From Magicicada septendecula (Eukaryota; Arthropoda; Insecta; Hemiptera; Cicadidae), in contig CM068371.1 in NCBI GenBank assembly GCA_034769895.1, forward strand, positions 406,269,969 through 406,333,968: a DNA stretch of 64,000 nucleotides. Direction: 5' to 3'. The translations under genes and the position numbers were made by a program. Positions 24,332-35,247 of the stretch are shown piece after piece (the stretch's first letter is position 1; every line of letters begins with the position of its first letter). The notes beneath the pieces were generated by a model. That model saw nothing but the letters and a program-made list of their open reading frames with translations, was not told where the DNA came from and made no database searches.

Positions 24332-25620
24332 TGTAATGGTACATTTCAGCCCACCTAATATTTTGGGGAAACAACATAAATTTTATTTATAAATTATAAC
24401 GGTAGGATGCAAGCGAGTGAATTTGTGTCAAGGTCAACTCTAGACGCATGAAGAACAGTTATTTTTAGATACATGACCTGTAACCTATGAGATAACGGGT
24501 CATATGATCTGACGTCAGAGGCCCTCCAGCTTCATATTTTTGCTGGAATGTAGGGTCAAATTAATACTCTCATCACAACTGAATTCAAAACTCGTAAGAA
24601 CAAAAGGTTGACATCACATGACTTCCCTCACTACCTCAGAAATTGAGACTTTAAATTTCACCCCAGTCGACAATCTTCCTTCATGCTGAACAGCACGTAA
24701 AAGTTTCGAAACAAATATACGGGCACCTGTAACAATGACAAAATGTAAAAAATACGTAGATCGACAACCGGAGTGTTAACTAAATAAAATGAAGGAGCAG
24801 TTGTGTTCCACTAACAGTTTCAAGTGATCGGGCGAGAGCTAAAATCAAAGAACGAAATGTGCAGTGATGAAAGAAAACGTACGGAGGATGGACTGATTTT
24901 GGAACTCAATTGCAGATAAGTTAATCTTGAAACCTTGAAAAGAAAATATAAGAAGAAATTTAATTTTTTTTAAATCATTCAAAATTAAAAATGAAAAGAA
25001 AAAAAATGGCACCCTAATATATACGTTTAACTTGAGGATAGTGAGCTCACTAAGGGGTTTTTTTTTTTAATTATGTAAGTTATGAAAAAGTATATGTGTG
25101 TGTGTGTGAAGCGCTGGTTTGTGTTCAATAATAAATTTTGATTAGTTTTAAGATCTTATTATTTTATTTTGGAGGGTAGCTAACCCGCATATAAGAAAAT
25201 TAAATGTATAAATAATCCTTGTTCATTAACAAGTTTTTGTCTGAAATGATTGTTTTTTGAATGTGTTAACTGGGGCAATAGAAGAAAATTAATTCTATGT
25301 AAAAAATTATGAATTATTTGAATTGAAAGGGGCTGACTGAGTAAAAGAAATATAAAACAAAACAATAAAAGATCAATAAAATGTAATGCTTAGTAAACTT
25401 ATAAACGATTTGGTTATTTCAGCAACCATTGTCTGTTCTCCCAAACACGCTTAACCGAACTCTGGTGTACCTTAGGTAAGTTAATTTGGCAACAGTGTAA
25501 GATGGCGTCCGAAATATGGATGAAAACAGTTCAATTAATTAAGAGTGGGTGTAGGTAATTGTACAATCGGCGTCTGAACTAGGGACAAATTTATTTATTA
25601 AAATATTATGTAATTGTACA
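24332..25620 (+). repeat. 3' LTR of element A
   Basis: 1289 bp from TGTAATGGTACA to ATTGTACA. It contains a perfect palindromic TGACGTCA (24510-24517), a donor-like CTTAG-GTAAGT near 25476, and the two primer-site-like motifs seen in the 5' LTR. The first 580 bp have no partner because the 5' LTR is truncated. No target duplication can be tested. Confidence 0.85.
24510..24517 (+). promoter_or_regulatory. CRE-type palindrome TGACGTCA in the LTR of element A
   Basis: This is an exact match to the consensus bound by CREB/ATF bZIP proteins, in the upstream half of the LTR where U3 promoter elements sit. The same octamer occurs in the LTR of element C. Confidence 0.4.
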
Positions 25621-26252
25621 AACACCAATCTTTTTAATTGTTGTCACTCCAGGTAATTAATTTCTATGGTATTTCTATGCTGGATAAATTACTTATTGTA
25701 TCTGGAAAGTGCTTCTCTATCTGCCACTGATGATATACGAACATGAACAAATAATACATTACAAACATTTGGTACATAAATGAGGAAGAAGACCCCACAA
25801 TGAGACTTACAGACAGTCTAGCAAAATATATTGGATCTAGCCAAATAACTTGTCACATAATTGGGAAGAATGAAACACACAAGGGGAAGACATATATACC
25901 TTCTACTTATAGAACTATAGGCACATTCTAGGCTGGTTATAAAGCCAGTACCATCATGAAAGAAATAAACTATTAAGCTACTAAGATTTGTATTTTTATA
26001 GCCATGTTAAGGAAAAATGTGTACAATAATGAGTACAGTTTATATAATTACAACTGACAGAAAGATCTGACGCAGCAACAACAGCTACCACTGAAAGGTA
26101 TTTTTCAACAATATGATGGATAACCAACCACAATAAAACATGCACCATAATTAACTACACAGAAAGTACACAATGGCATTTGTAAAATAAAGATATGAAA
26201 AAAATTCAAGTTATTGAAGTTTTGTATAGCTGAGTTGCATGTATGAGTTTGT
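25621..26252. other. Unassigned intron sequence
   Basis: It lies between element A and the DNA transposon. I recognise no protein, terminal repeat or RNA gene here. Confidence 0.5.
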
Positions 26253-26256
26253 GTGA

Positions 26257-26854
26257 GGGTCATTCCATATCAAATCAACCAATGAAGAATTTAATTTGAA
26301 ACTTCATGTCTCAGATATTGGTAATTTTTTGTATATTTGTTGTACTTATAAAGTACTTCAAAAATACAAAGTTTCAAATTTTTTTGTTGGGTAGTTTTTT
26401 TTTAAAGATTTTTTAAAAACTGCACAAAACGCCATTTTTCACATTGTTTTGAAACAGAAAACTGTGTATAATTAAGGAACCGTTAGACCTAGAAAGCTCG
26501 TTTATAGCTCATTTTAAAGGTCTTTGTAAGGGCTTTAATTTGATATGTAACACAACCTACTTTGAACAAAAACCTTTTTTGGCATGTTTTCAAAAAACGT
26601 TTTTTTGAAAATTTCAAAAACACCATCATCGAATTTTTTCAAAAAAATATATGTTATTTGTAAAGACATTGACTAGAAATATGCAAAGTTTGAAAGTGGA
26701 GAAATGATGGGTTTTTTTTTAACAAAAATTTAAAGGCATCAGTGTGGAGGTCGTATTCACGTAAATTTGCATTACAATACCAACAGTTACATTTTATGTC
26801 ATTTTTAGTTTGACTTAGTACCATAATGATAAATTACAAACAATTACTAAGACT
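26257..26854. repeat. Left terminal inverted repeat
   Basis: About 598 bp, AT-rich, with many T and A runs. It pairs with 30083-30671. Confidence 0.9.
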
Positions 26855-27455
26855 TGCCTAAAAAAATTTTGATGAAATTAATCACAGTTTTAAAAGTTTA
26901 TGACATCAATTGATTTATTTTTCTATGCCACGCACGCTAGAACGCCATGTTCTCGAGCGCGCCGAGCGGCCGGTAGATCAACCAAAAAGTACCGGTGTCC
27001 GAGAAAATCTCGAAAACGTACCAGCAAAGAATCTATAGTAATAGAGTTAAAACGTAGAGACGTTATGGCGAGGCCGCTTCTATAGGCAGAGCGGCAGGAG
27101 AAATCCAAACACGAATGCAAGAGTGAAATGTATACAACAACAAAGTTGTGTAAAAGCGATCGTAATGCGCACATATCGATAACGACGCAAATTCTCTCAC
27201 TCAGATCAGTTGTGTTTCATTCTCTGCCCAAGTTAGTTGTGAGTTGTGGTACAATATAGGTATAATATATAGTGTTAAATTGTACTGTTTTTTTTTTTTT
27301 AAGAAATGTACTCTTAATTTTCATTATAGCTGTTGGTGTAGTGCGTGTTTATTCCGATTGTGAACGTGACCTAGTGAAAATTTTTTGGAAAACAGTTCTA
27401 TTTTGAAAATATTTACATTTTGGGTTCATTTTATATTTGTGCTCATTTATTTACA

Positions 27456-29840
27456 ATGGCTGACGATGATAAACTTAAAAAATTAGCCAACTGGGCTGTG
27501 TTTTCAGTAAAATGCTGTAATCCTTTGAAGGAGACACACCATTTTAAGTCCCGCAACCTGCGGAATGTAACTAACTGGATGTGTACTTTAGGCCTCGAAG
27601 GTGTTGAGGAAGGAATGAAGGTTTGTGATGGTTGCAGGCTTAAAATTTGCAAACGGTACAAAAATAATTCAAATTGAAATGATGATGATAAATTGACAGG
27701 GGATAATAGTCAGGAAGATTGTAGCTATACAGATCCCACCTCATCATTAGACTATTTGAATAAATCACTGGAATTGGTAGGCGAGTCCCCAATAAAGAAA
27801 AAAAAACTGAAAACAGACTCATATGCTAGACAAAAATTTGATAAAGTTAAACTATCTCTTGAAAAGAATTTTGTCAGTACTAAAATTGCCAAGCCTGAAA
27901 CTAAAGAAATTCAGGCTGAAAAAGATGAATCGGAAATAATAACACAGTTGAAAAAAAAGTTCTTGACTACAACAAAGGGAAGTGAAAAAATGATGATACT
28001 TTCGGTTTTGCCACAAAGCTGGAGCCGAAGTAGAATTACAAATGAATTTGGTGTCAGTGATTATATGGCAAGAGCAGTGAAAAAATTAGTTACAGAAAAA
28101 GGTGTCCTTTCAACTCCTAATCCCAAACCAGGTAAAACCCTAGACACAACAACAGTAGAGATAGTTATTGATTTTTACAATTGTGATGACATAAGTAGAG
28201 TGATGCCTGGTAAGAAAGATGTTGTCACAGTGCGTAGAGGCAAAGAGGACAAACTTCATCTTCAAAAAAGATTAATTTTACTCAATTTGAATGAAGCATA
28301 TACAATTTTTAAGGAAGAAAACCCAGGCCACCAAATAGGTTTTTCAAAATTTTGTGATTTGCGTCCAAAAAATTGCATTTTGGCCGGAAAGAGTGGCACC
28401 CATACAGTATGTGTCTGTCTAATTCATCAGAATGTAAAATTGATGATGAATGGATCAAAAATGCACAGCTTTGTACTGGATGGAGATGAAGTGGCATTAA
28501 AAAACTACCAAACCTGCCTGTACAAAATTATGTGCAACCCGGCATCTCCTATCTGTTATCTGAACACATGCAAAGAGTGTCCCGGGATAGAACCTTTGAA
28601 AGCTTTACTGCGCCAGAAGTTTGAAGATGAGATGATAGATAGTGTAACAATTAAAAAGTGGATGTCTGTAGATAGATGTACATTAGAGACTGTTGTAAAA
28701 GAAAAGGATGAATTCATAGAAGATTTCAGTGAAGCTATTTTAAAGTTAAAGACACACTCTTTTTTAGCAAACATGCAAAAAGAGTTTTACCGTGAAACAA
28801 AAACTAACTTAGAGGAAGGTGAAGTGGTTGTAACCTGTGATTTTTCAGAAAATTATTCATTTGTCCTCCAAGATGAGGTTCAATCTTACCATTGGACCAA
28901 TAGCCAGGCAACACTCCATCCCTTTGTTGTCTACTATAGAGGAGAAGACAGTAAAATACAGCACTTAAATTAAGTTTTTATATCAGAGTGCCTTACCCAC
29001 AACACTGTTGCATTCAATCTCTTTCAGACGCACCTGATTAATGCCCTAAAAGAAGACATCCCAGGGATTAAAATAATTTATTACTTCTCAGATGGTTGTG
29101 CAGGACAATATAAAAACCGTAAGAATTTCCAGAACATTTGTTTGCACAAAAAAGACTTTGGCATTGATGCTGAGTGGCATTTCTTTGCCACATCACATGG
29201 TAAAAGTGCCTGTGATGGTCTAGGGGGGACTGTTAAAAGATTAGCTATGAAAGCAAGTTTACAGCGACCGTATGACCAGCAAATAATGACACCGCATCAA
29301 TTATATGAATTTGCAGCAACCAACATACCAGGCATCAAGTTTAAATACTATACAATAGAAGAACACAATGAAAATGAAGAAAGGTTAGCAACACGTTTTG
29401 ATAAAACAAAAACTATAAAAGGGACCCATAATTTACATGCAGTTATCCCTATTTCTGACACACAAATGGCAACAAAATTGTTTTCTTCAAGTACTGAAAG
29501 AAAGCTACAAGCACCAGTTATAACAGATAGTGTAACAGCTGAATTAGAAGAAATTGAATCAGGTTTTGTAACTGTCATGTATGATAACTTCTGGTGGCTT
29601 GCATGCATCCTAGGGAAAAACAACGAGACAAATGAAGTTAAAGTGAGCTTTTTACATCCCCGAGGACCTGCAGCATCATTTTTCTATCCTCAACCATGGT
29701 TGGATATTTTGGATGTGTCAACAGACACCCTTCTGAAAAAGGTTGAACCTAGAACCGCTACAGGAAGAACGTATACTTTGACCACAGAAGAAATGGCAGA
29801 CTCATCTCACTTACTTGAACAACAGTTGAAGAAAATGTGA
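27456..29840 (+). pseudogene. Transposase, one frame with two in-frame stops
   Basis: From MADDDKLKKL to the stop at 29840 there is a single frame of 794 codons, broken only by TGA at 27675-27677 and TAA at 28971-28973, without any frameshift. The N-terminus has Cys/His pairs (KCCNPL, CDGCRLK) suggesting a zinc-binding DNA-recognition domain. A helix-turn-helix-like segment follows (about 28020-28090). The second half has acidic motifs typical of DDE transposases, CDFSENY, YYFSDGCAGQYKN and SHGKSACDGLGG, and aromatic-rich HPFVVYY. I recognise the protein as a family common in insect genomes, but not its name with certainty. The two stops could be recent substitutions; readthrough is unlikely but not excluded. 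Confidence 0.85.
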
Positions 29841-30082
29841 ACAACTTATTATTAACTTATGTGTGAACTCTAAATGATTAATATTCAAAAGCACTATTTT
29901 AATTTACAAACATGATTTGTTCTTATAAGACTGCACTGTGTAGTGTATATATAGACTAGAATCTTCTACAGATATGTTTTAATTCGTAAAATATACAACT
30001 AATAAATGAGTTTTTTTGTTGCTTAAAATCATTTCACTGCAAGATCAATATGGGACACTTTATTCAAGAGAATTTGTAGGTG

Positions 30083-30671
30083 AGTCTTAGTAATTGTTTG
30101 TAATTTATCATTATGGTACTAAGGCAAACTAAAAATGACATAAAATGTAACTGTTGGTATTGTAATGCAAATTTACGTGAATACGACCTCCACACTGATG
30201 CCTTTAAATTTTTGTTAAAAAAAAAACCCATCATTTCTCCACTTTCAAACTTTGCATATTTCTAGTCAATGTCTTTACAAATAACATATATTTTTTTGAA
30301 AAAATTCGATGATGGTGTTTTTGAAATTTTCAAAAAAACGTTTTTTGAAAACATGCCAAAAAAGGTTTTTGTTCAAAGTAGGTTGTGTTACATATCAAAT
30401 TAAAGCCCTTACAAAGACCTTTAAAATGAGCTATAAACGAGCTTTCTAGGTCTAACGGTTCCTTAATTATACACAGTTTTCTGTTTCAAAACAATGTGAA
30501 AAATGGCGTTTTGTGCAGTTTTTAAAAAATCTTTAAAAAAAACTACCCAACAAAAAAATTTGAAACTTTGTATTTTTGAAGTACTTTATAAGTACAACAA
30601 ATATACAAAAAATTACCAATATTTGAGACACTGAGGTTCAGACCCCTGGTTGATTTGATATGGAATGACCC
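30083..30671. repeat. Right terminal inverted repeat
   Basis: About 589 bp, the reverse complement of 26257-26854 with few differences. Confidence 0.9.
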
Positions 30672-30721
30672 GTGAGGCTTATATCTTCTTGGATTTCGTT
30701 GTCCATGATGTGTCCGTTACT

Positions 30722-30869
30722 TAACTAAATATAATTAATTCACTACCGACTCGGAACACAAAGTTTTTATGGTTAAACCTGATTAGGCTATAAGGTAAAA
30801 CTTTTACGTTTTTACCCATAAAAAACTTTATGTGTTCTGAGTCGGTAATGGATTAATTATATTTAGTTT
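30722..30869. repeat. Foldback of two Penelope-type tails
   Basis: An imperfect palindrome of about 148 bp: the left arm starts AAATATAATTAATTCACTAC and the right arm is its near reverse complement. The same arm occurs once at 33868-33960, where it follows the end of a Penelope endonuclease frame. The palindrome is therefore probably two tail ends in inverted orientation. It lies 160 bp from SYF1 exon 3. Confidence 0.65.
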
Positions 30870-31030
30870 ATATCTTGTTATACATGTAGGCCTATAAATA
30901 AATGGCAAATAAAAACCTACTGGTTTTTAAACTGAATACATAAAATATTTTTACTATGCTTCACGTTGCTGACAAATTGAAACTACATGTTAAAAAAAAA
31001 TGCAGATTTATTTAAAATTAAATTCAATAC

Positions 31031-31154
31031 CTTATGCATAAAAACCAAAGATCTTTCAAATGCATTGTTGACATCTTCATATGCAGGGTCAGTTATACAT
31101 CGTCCTTTGACCTGTCTACGTCTCAGCTTTAAATAGTTGTACCATAGCTTGTAA
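31031..31154 (-). CDS. SYF1: SYF1/XAB2 pre-mRNA splicing factor, exon 3
   Basis: The minus-strand protein reads YKLWYNYLKLRRRQVKG, then TDPAYEDVNNAFERSLVFMHK, a strongly conserved part of the SYF1/XAB2 HAT-repeat array. The exon is 124 bp and begins with the last base of a Ser codon split with exon 2. It ends in phase 0 so that exon 4 continues directly with MPRIW. The acceptor is TTACAG (31155-31160). The donor reads AAG then GTATTG (31025-31030), weaker than the usual GTAAGT, and it starts the 27.9-kb intron. Confidence 0.94.
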
Positions 31155-31280
31155 CTGTAAAAATATTTAATACAGAAAAATTAATTCGTATTACTTATTT
31201 TCAAAGACTTAATAATACAAAATTAGGGGCTGGAACATACAGTGGTACTCTTATTGAAGTAACGCTTACTTTTTAATCTA

Positions 31281-32624
31281 CAGGGTGATTCAAAAAGCAC
31301 TTAACAACTTTGAAAGTGTACATAAATTTATTCAGATAACTTACAGAGTCGGTTGACGTGTCATTTCGAAGCAAAACACATCAAGTTTTGACTCACGTAG
31401 TCCATTAATACCGAATACACCCACCAGTAGCAGTGTCACCATTGTTATTGAAAATGACTACTTTTACTGGTGCGGAACGTGCTTGCTGTGTGTATTGGTT
31501 TCACGATATGCAATCACCAACTGCAGTTCAACGTAAATTCTGTACGGAGTATGATAGGGAGCCTCCTAGAAGGCCTACAATTTACTCTTGGCACCAAACC
31601 TTCGTTGAAACTGGTTGTTCTGTACAACATGCAAAATCACCAGGACGTCCACAAGTTCCTGAAGCTGCTGTGGAACAACTCAGAGAAAGCTTTTCCCGTA
31701 GTCCTAAGAAATCAACTAGACGTGCGTCACGTGAGACTGGCATTCCACAACCGACTGTTTGGCGCGTATTACATAAACACTTGCACTTGAAGCCATACAA
31801 ACTAACCATGGTTCAACACATTACAGATGAAGATAAAGTCGCTCGCCAGCAATTTTGGTGGAAATGTTTGATAGAATTGCAGACAACGAGACATTCCTAG
31901 ACAATGTAATTTTTAGTGATGAGTGAACGTTTCACACCAGTGGCAAGGTGAACAGCCATAAGTGCCGAATATGGGGTAGTGAAAACCCCTGTGAAACCTT
32001 GCAGAATATTCGTGATAGCCTTAAGGTCAATGTTTGTTGTGCCCTTAGCAAACAAAAAGTGTACTGTTCTTCTTCCAGGAGGCAACCATAAATGGTACCG
32101 TGTACTGGATATGCTAGAAAATTTTCTAATTCCTCAGTTATACGAGGATGACCAAGATGGACGCCTTTACTATCAGCAAGATGGGGCACCAACTCACTAC
32201 CGTGTAGAAGTCCGAGATTTCTTGATACCCGATTCCCAGGTCGGTGGATTGGTCATGCAGGTCCAATTGCATGACCACCTCGCTCCCAGATTTGACACCG
32301 GTAGATTTTTTCTTGTGGGGTTTCATTAAAGATCGGGTTTTTGTACCACCTTTACCTGCTGCTGATCTTGCTGAGCTGAGACTTCGAATTAACGCCGCCG
32401 CTGCAGAAGTGACAGCCGACTTACTAGCTAAAGTCTGGAATGAAATCGATTTCAGGTGGGATGTATGCCGCATTACAAATGGTAGCCACATCGAACCACA
32501 ATGAACGTTGGATGACACACTTGATGTGTTTTGCTTTGAAATGACACCTCAACCGACTCTGTAAGTTATCTGAATAAATTTCTGTATGCTTTCAAAGTTG
32601 TAAAGTCCTTTTTGAATCACCCTG
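31281..32624 (+). mobile_element. Mariner-type transposon with DUF4817-like transposase
   Basis: 1344 bp with terminal inverted repeats of about 115 bp beginning CAGGGTGATTCAAAAAG, flanked by TA on both sides (31279-31280 and 32625-32626), as expected for the Tc1/mariner group. It sits in SYF1 intron 2, antisense to the gene. The inverted repeats differ at several positions, so the copy is not recent. Confidence 0.92.
31454..32504 (+). pseudogene. Mariner-type transposase, frameshifted
   Basis: The ATG at 31454 starts MTTFTGAERACCVYWF, a helix-turn-helix domain of the DUF4817 type. SPGRPQVPE and PQPTVWRVLHKHLHLKPYK follow, the second DNA-binding domain and linker. The catalytic half is broken: a frameshift near 31880, TGA near 31924 within the first acidic motif (IFSDE), QQDGAPTHY near 32170 for the second, a further shift, and DFFLWGFIKDRVFVPP (32298-32345) for the third, ending CRITNGSHIEPQ. 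Spacing suggests a D,D34D-type catalytic domain. It cannot make a full enzyme. Confidence 0.88.
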
Positions 32625-32962
32625 TAGATACACATTTATAAAAACAATGTTTAACCATGATCAGAGTATTACATATAACAATTGTATGTTGTATTTAAAA
32701 ATCACTGACACTTATATAATAAACCAATTAAAAAATCTCATACTACACATAGGCCTAATTAATTGTCAGTTAATTACAGTGAGAGCATCACAACATATTT
32801 ACAAAAAACTGTAGGCCTACAGGGAAAAAAGAAAGCAGTGCCCATTGCCTTCTTTTGACAATTTAACTTTCACTAAAACCAGGGGTGACTTGCCAATGTT
32901 TAGATTTAATAAATTGATGTTTTACACTTATTAATAAATCTGCCACTTTTACAATACTCTAC

Positions 32963-33111
32963 CTTCCAGGTAATTCCTTCAGTGCTCTCTCGTAAATAAT
33001 GTTAACTTCATTTTTTGGTGCACTTTTCTTATGTTCAATATATCTTAACCAGTGCTTCACTGAAAACGGGTTTCTTAGAATTTCTTCTTCATAAGGTAAA
33101 TCGTCTTCATT
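32963..33111 (-). CDS. SYF1: SYF1/XAB2 pre-mRNA splicing factor, exon 2
   Basis: The minus-strand protein NEDDLPYEEEILRNPFSVKHW and WLRYIEHKKSAPKNE matches the N-terminal first HAT repeats of SYF1/XAB2. The exon is 149 bp, enters in phase 0 after GTTCAG (33112-33117) and ends with AG of a split Ser codon before donor GTAGAG (32957-32962). Confidence 0.95.
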
Positions 33112-33666
33112 CTGAACAAATAAATATACATCAAAATAAATATCACATTATACGGCCTACTGTCTACTTATTAAAATGTTACTCAATTTATATTTTAAAA
33201 TACACAAATGCTCTTGCTTATTTAATGGTATGTCAACAATAAATTTTTAAAAGCGTCAATTCTGTTATCTCGAGCTGAGTCTATATAAATGATTTCATAT
33301 GACCAAATATTTGAAAAGCTAAATGCTATAACTTACCATTAATTTGAATACCGGTTAAAAATACATTAAACTTTTCTCAAAGCACAGTGGTCGTGCACAG
33401 TGGCACACTTTCCCAGTTCAACTACTAAAACGCAACCTTAGTAAGAGGTTAAGTTTTTCAGCGGTTTAAGTAAAAGTAAAAAACGAAATACCTAATAATG
33501 AAATGCACTGCGTACGGCATAATAACAAAACATTTTTCTAATTTTTATGAAAGAAACCTAATTCCAAATTAATATTATAAATACATTACACACTACAATA
33601 ATAACCTCACAATTCAGTTTTTGATATTAATATACTTTCACTAACTATAAGGTAGACAGTACTCAC
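33112..33666 (-). other. SYF1 intron 1
   Basis: A 555-bp AT-rich intron bounded by donor GTGAGT (33661-33666) and acceptor CAG (33112-33114). No element was recognised in it. Confidence 0.8.
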
Positions 33667-33705
33667 AAAAATGAAGTCAATATTCTTTTGTTTGTACTCT
33701 GGCAT
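33667..33705 (-). CDS. SYF1: SYF1/XAB2 pre-mRNA splicing factor, exon 1 (start)
   Basis: The start ATG is at 33705-33703. Thirteen codons, MPEYKQKNIDFIF, lead into donor GTGAGT and join exon 2 in phase 0, giving the FxxEDLPYEEEI junction conserved in the family. The N-terminus is shorter than in vertebrates, which is usual for this poorly conserved end. The upstream stop context and the exon 2 phase support this start. The 5' UTR limit is not visible. Confidence 0.85.
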
Positions 33706-33867
33706 TATGCAAAATGTCCTAAATAATAAATTATGTGTTCAAGAAAGAAAAATAGTCACAGTTTCACATAAACAAACCTTAACAACATAAAACGTACGAA
33801 ATACGAACTTTAGCATCAAGCAGTATCGCCAACTTATACATGCTAACTATCTAGCCAAAAAGCTCTA
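33706..33867 (-). promoter_or_regulatory. Presumed 5' UTR and promoter of SYF1
   Basis: Only about 160 bp separate the start codon from the Penelope remnant beginning at 33868, so core promoter sequence must lie here or within the remnant. No TATA box was identified with confidence. Confidence 0.3.
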
Positions 33868-34420
33868 AATATAATTAATTCACTACCGACTCGGAACACA
33901 GTTTTTTATAGGTAAAAACGTAAAAGATTTACTTTATAGACTGAACCGGTTTTCGCTTTTAAAAAGCTTGGGGAGCACTGTCAGTCCTGTTGTTGGCGAC
34001 GGTATCGACTTTTGAAACATCGATGTTGTGTGTGTGGGGTGTGATATGTTCGAATAATGCGTGTGATTTGAATTGTGTCTGTTCATTTAGGATGTCGTTT
34101 TTATGTGTTTATATATTTCCAATTGTTCTAGATTGTCTAGTTTTCGGCCTTTTGTGCGTATGTGTAGAATGTCTATGTTTTTGTATGTGTGGTTTGCTTC
34201 AATTAGGTGGTTTGCAAAGGTGGATTCTGTAGTGGAGTGTAGTGCTTTTGTGTGTTCAATGTATCTTTGAAGCTACGTCCTGTCTGGCCTATGTAGAATT
34301 TGTTGCAATCTGAGCAATTTAGTTTGTAAACAACAGGTAGATCGAATTTGTTTTGTGCTTTGTGTGTGTGTTTTGATAATGTGTGTTCTGTTTTCCAAGA
34401 AGCTCTCTACTTTCAAGTAA
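33868..34420 (-). pseudogene. Penelope-like element, GIY-YIG endonuclease and tail remnant
   Basis: The minus strand from about 34420 reads VYKLNCSDCNKFYIGQTGRSFK, the Cys pair plus GIY-YIG start of Penelope endonucleases. ANHTYKNIDIL, LDNLEQLEIYKH and LNEQTQFKSHALFEH follow. These correspond in order to the endonuclease in the array at 47225-47710, but the sequence is clearly another family. One or two base losses break the frame. The tail 33868-33960 carries the same arm as the foldback at 30722-30869. The reverse transcriptase is missing, as in usual 5'-truncated copies. Confidence 0.8.
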
Positions 34421-35247
34421 AAAAAAACTCTAGATTTAAAAATACAGTATATTATTTAAATCTAATATTTTGAATTATTTTACTATGATTCATTATTATA
34501 TTTTTCAAAATCTCTGGCCTACACCATGTGATAGATATTTTCATAGTATGATATTTTGACACTTGCGTATTACAAACCATACCTTATATAGAGTTATCAT
34601 GTTTATCTTGAATCATGTTCATATTATAATCATTACATATTGCAAACTATACGAACATAGAAACTCCTCCTTGAAAGGCCAATGAAATACTTATTCATTT
34701 TGTACTACTAATTAAAGTTTGTCTGTGGGGGGGGGTAATTATTTGTTAACTGCAAAAACAGTGCACAAAAACGATCGTCAGCTTGTTACATTAAATGTGA
34801 GAGACCCAGTGCAAGTAAGAGTGAGAGGTAGAAGGAGAATGGATGAGAGAGAGGGTGTGATTGTGGACATATACATACATTTACAATATTTTATGGTATT
34901 CTGGACTATAATTTACAACAATATGATTATAAGTATTATCCAATTTCACTTAATAGATAGATTTAGCATAAACTTGTGTTTGTAACATTATGTAAACTAT
35001 CTGATGTAAGGTCGTAAAGTTCTGCAGTTATTGTGTAATTTATATTTTTCTAAATTAATAATTGTTTTTAATACCAGGAGTGAGTGAAACATGTTAAAAA
35101 TAACTTTTAATAATTACATAGTTGAACATCCCTTAATTAATCTGTTTTTAGTTATAATATATTTTACTATGCTATATGTTGACTGGTATATGTATAAACG
35201 TTTTTTGTATCTATCTAATATCTAATTGTTGATTATTGCTTTTATAG
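34421..35247. other. Unassigned sequence between Penelope remnant and element C
   Basis: AT-rich, with a G run near 34728-34735. Nothing recognisable. Confidence 0.5.

Larger units (their letters stand above)
26257..30671 (+). mobile_element. DNA transposon with about 600-bp inverted repeats and 4-bp duplication
   Basis: 4415 bp, beginning GGGTCATTCCATATCAAATC and ending with its reverse complement. The flanking GTGA (26253-26256 and 30672-30675) is a 4-bp target duplication. The left inverted repeat is 26257-26854 and the right one 30083-30671; they match closely except for about 25 bases near the ends. Inside is one transposase frame (27456-29840). The 4-bp duplication is compatible with Sola-type transposons, but I cannot confirm the superfamily. 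It lies in SYF1 intron 3, antisense to the gene. Confidence 0.88.

Noticed and set aside
26900..27174. Short frames on both strands in a GC-richer patch before the transposase
   Set aside because: They overlap each other, have no homology cues and precede the real transposase start at 27456; more likely promoter or 5' UTR.
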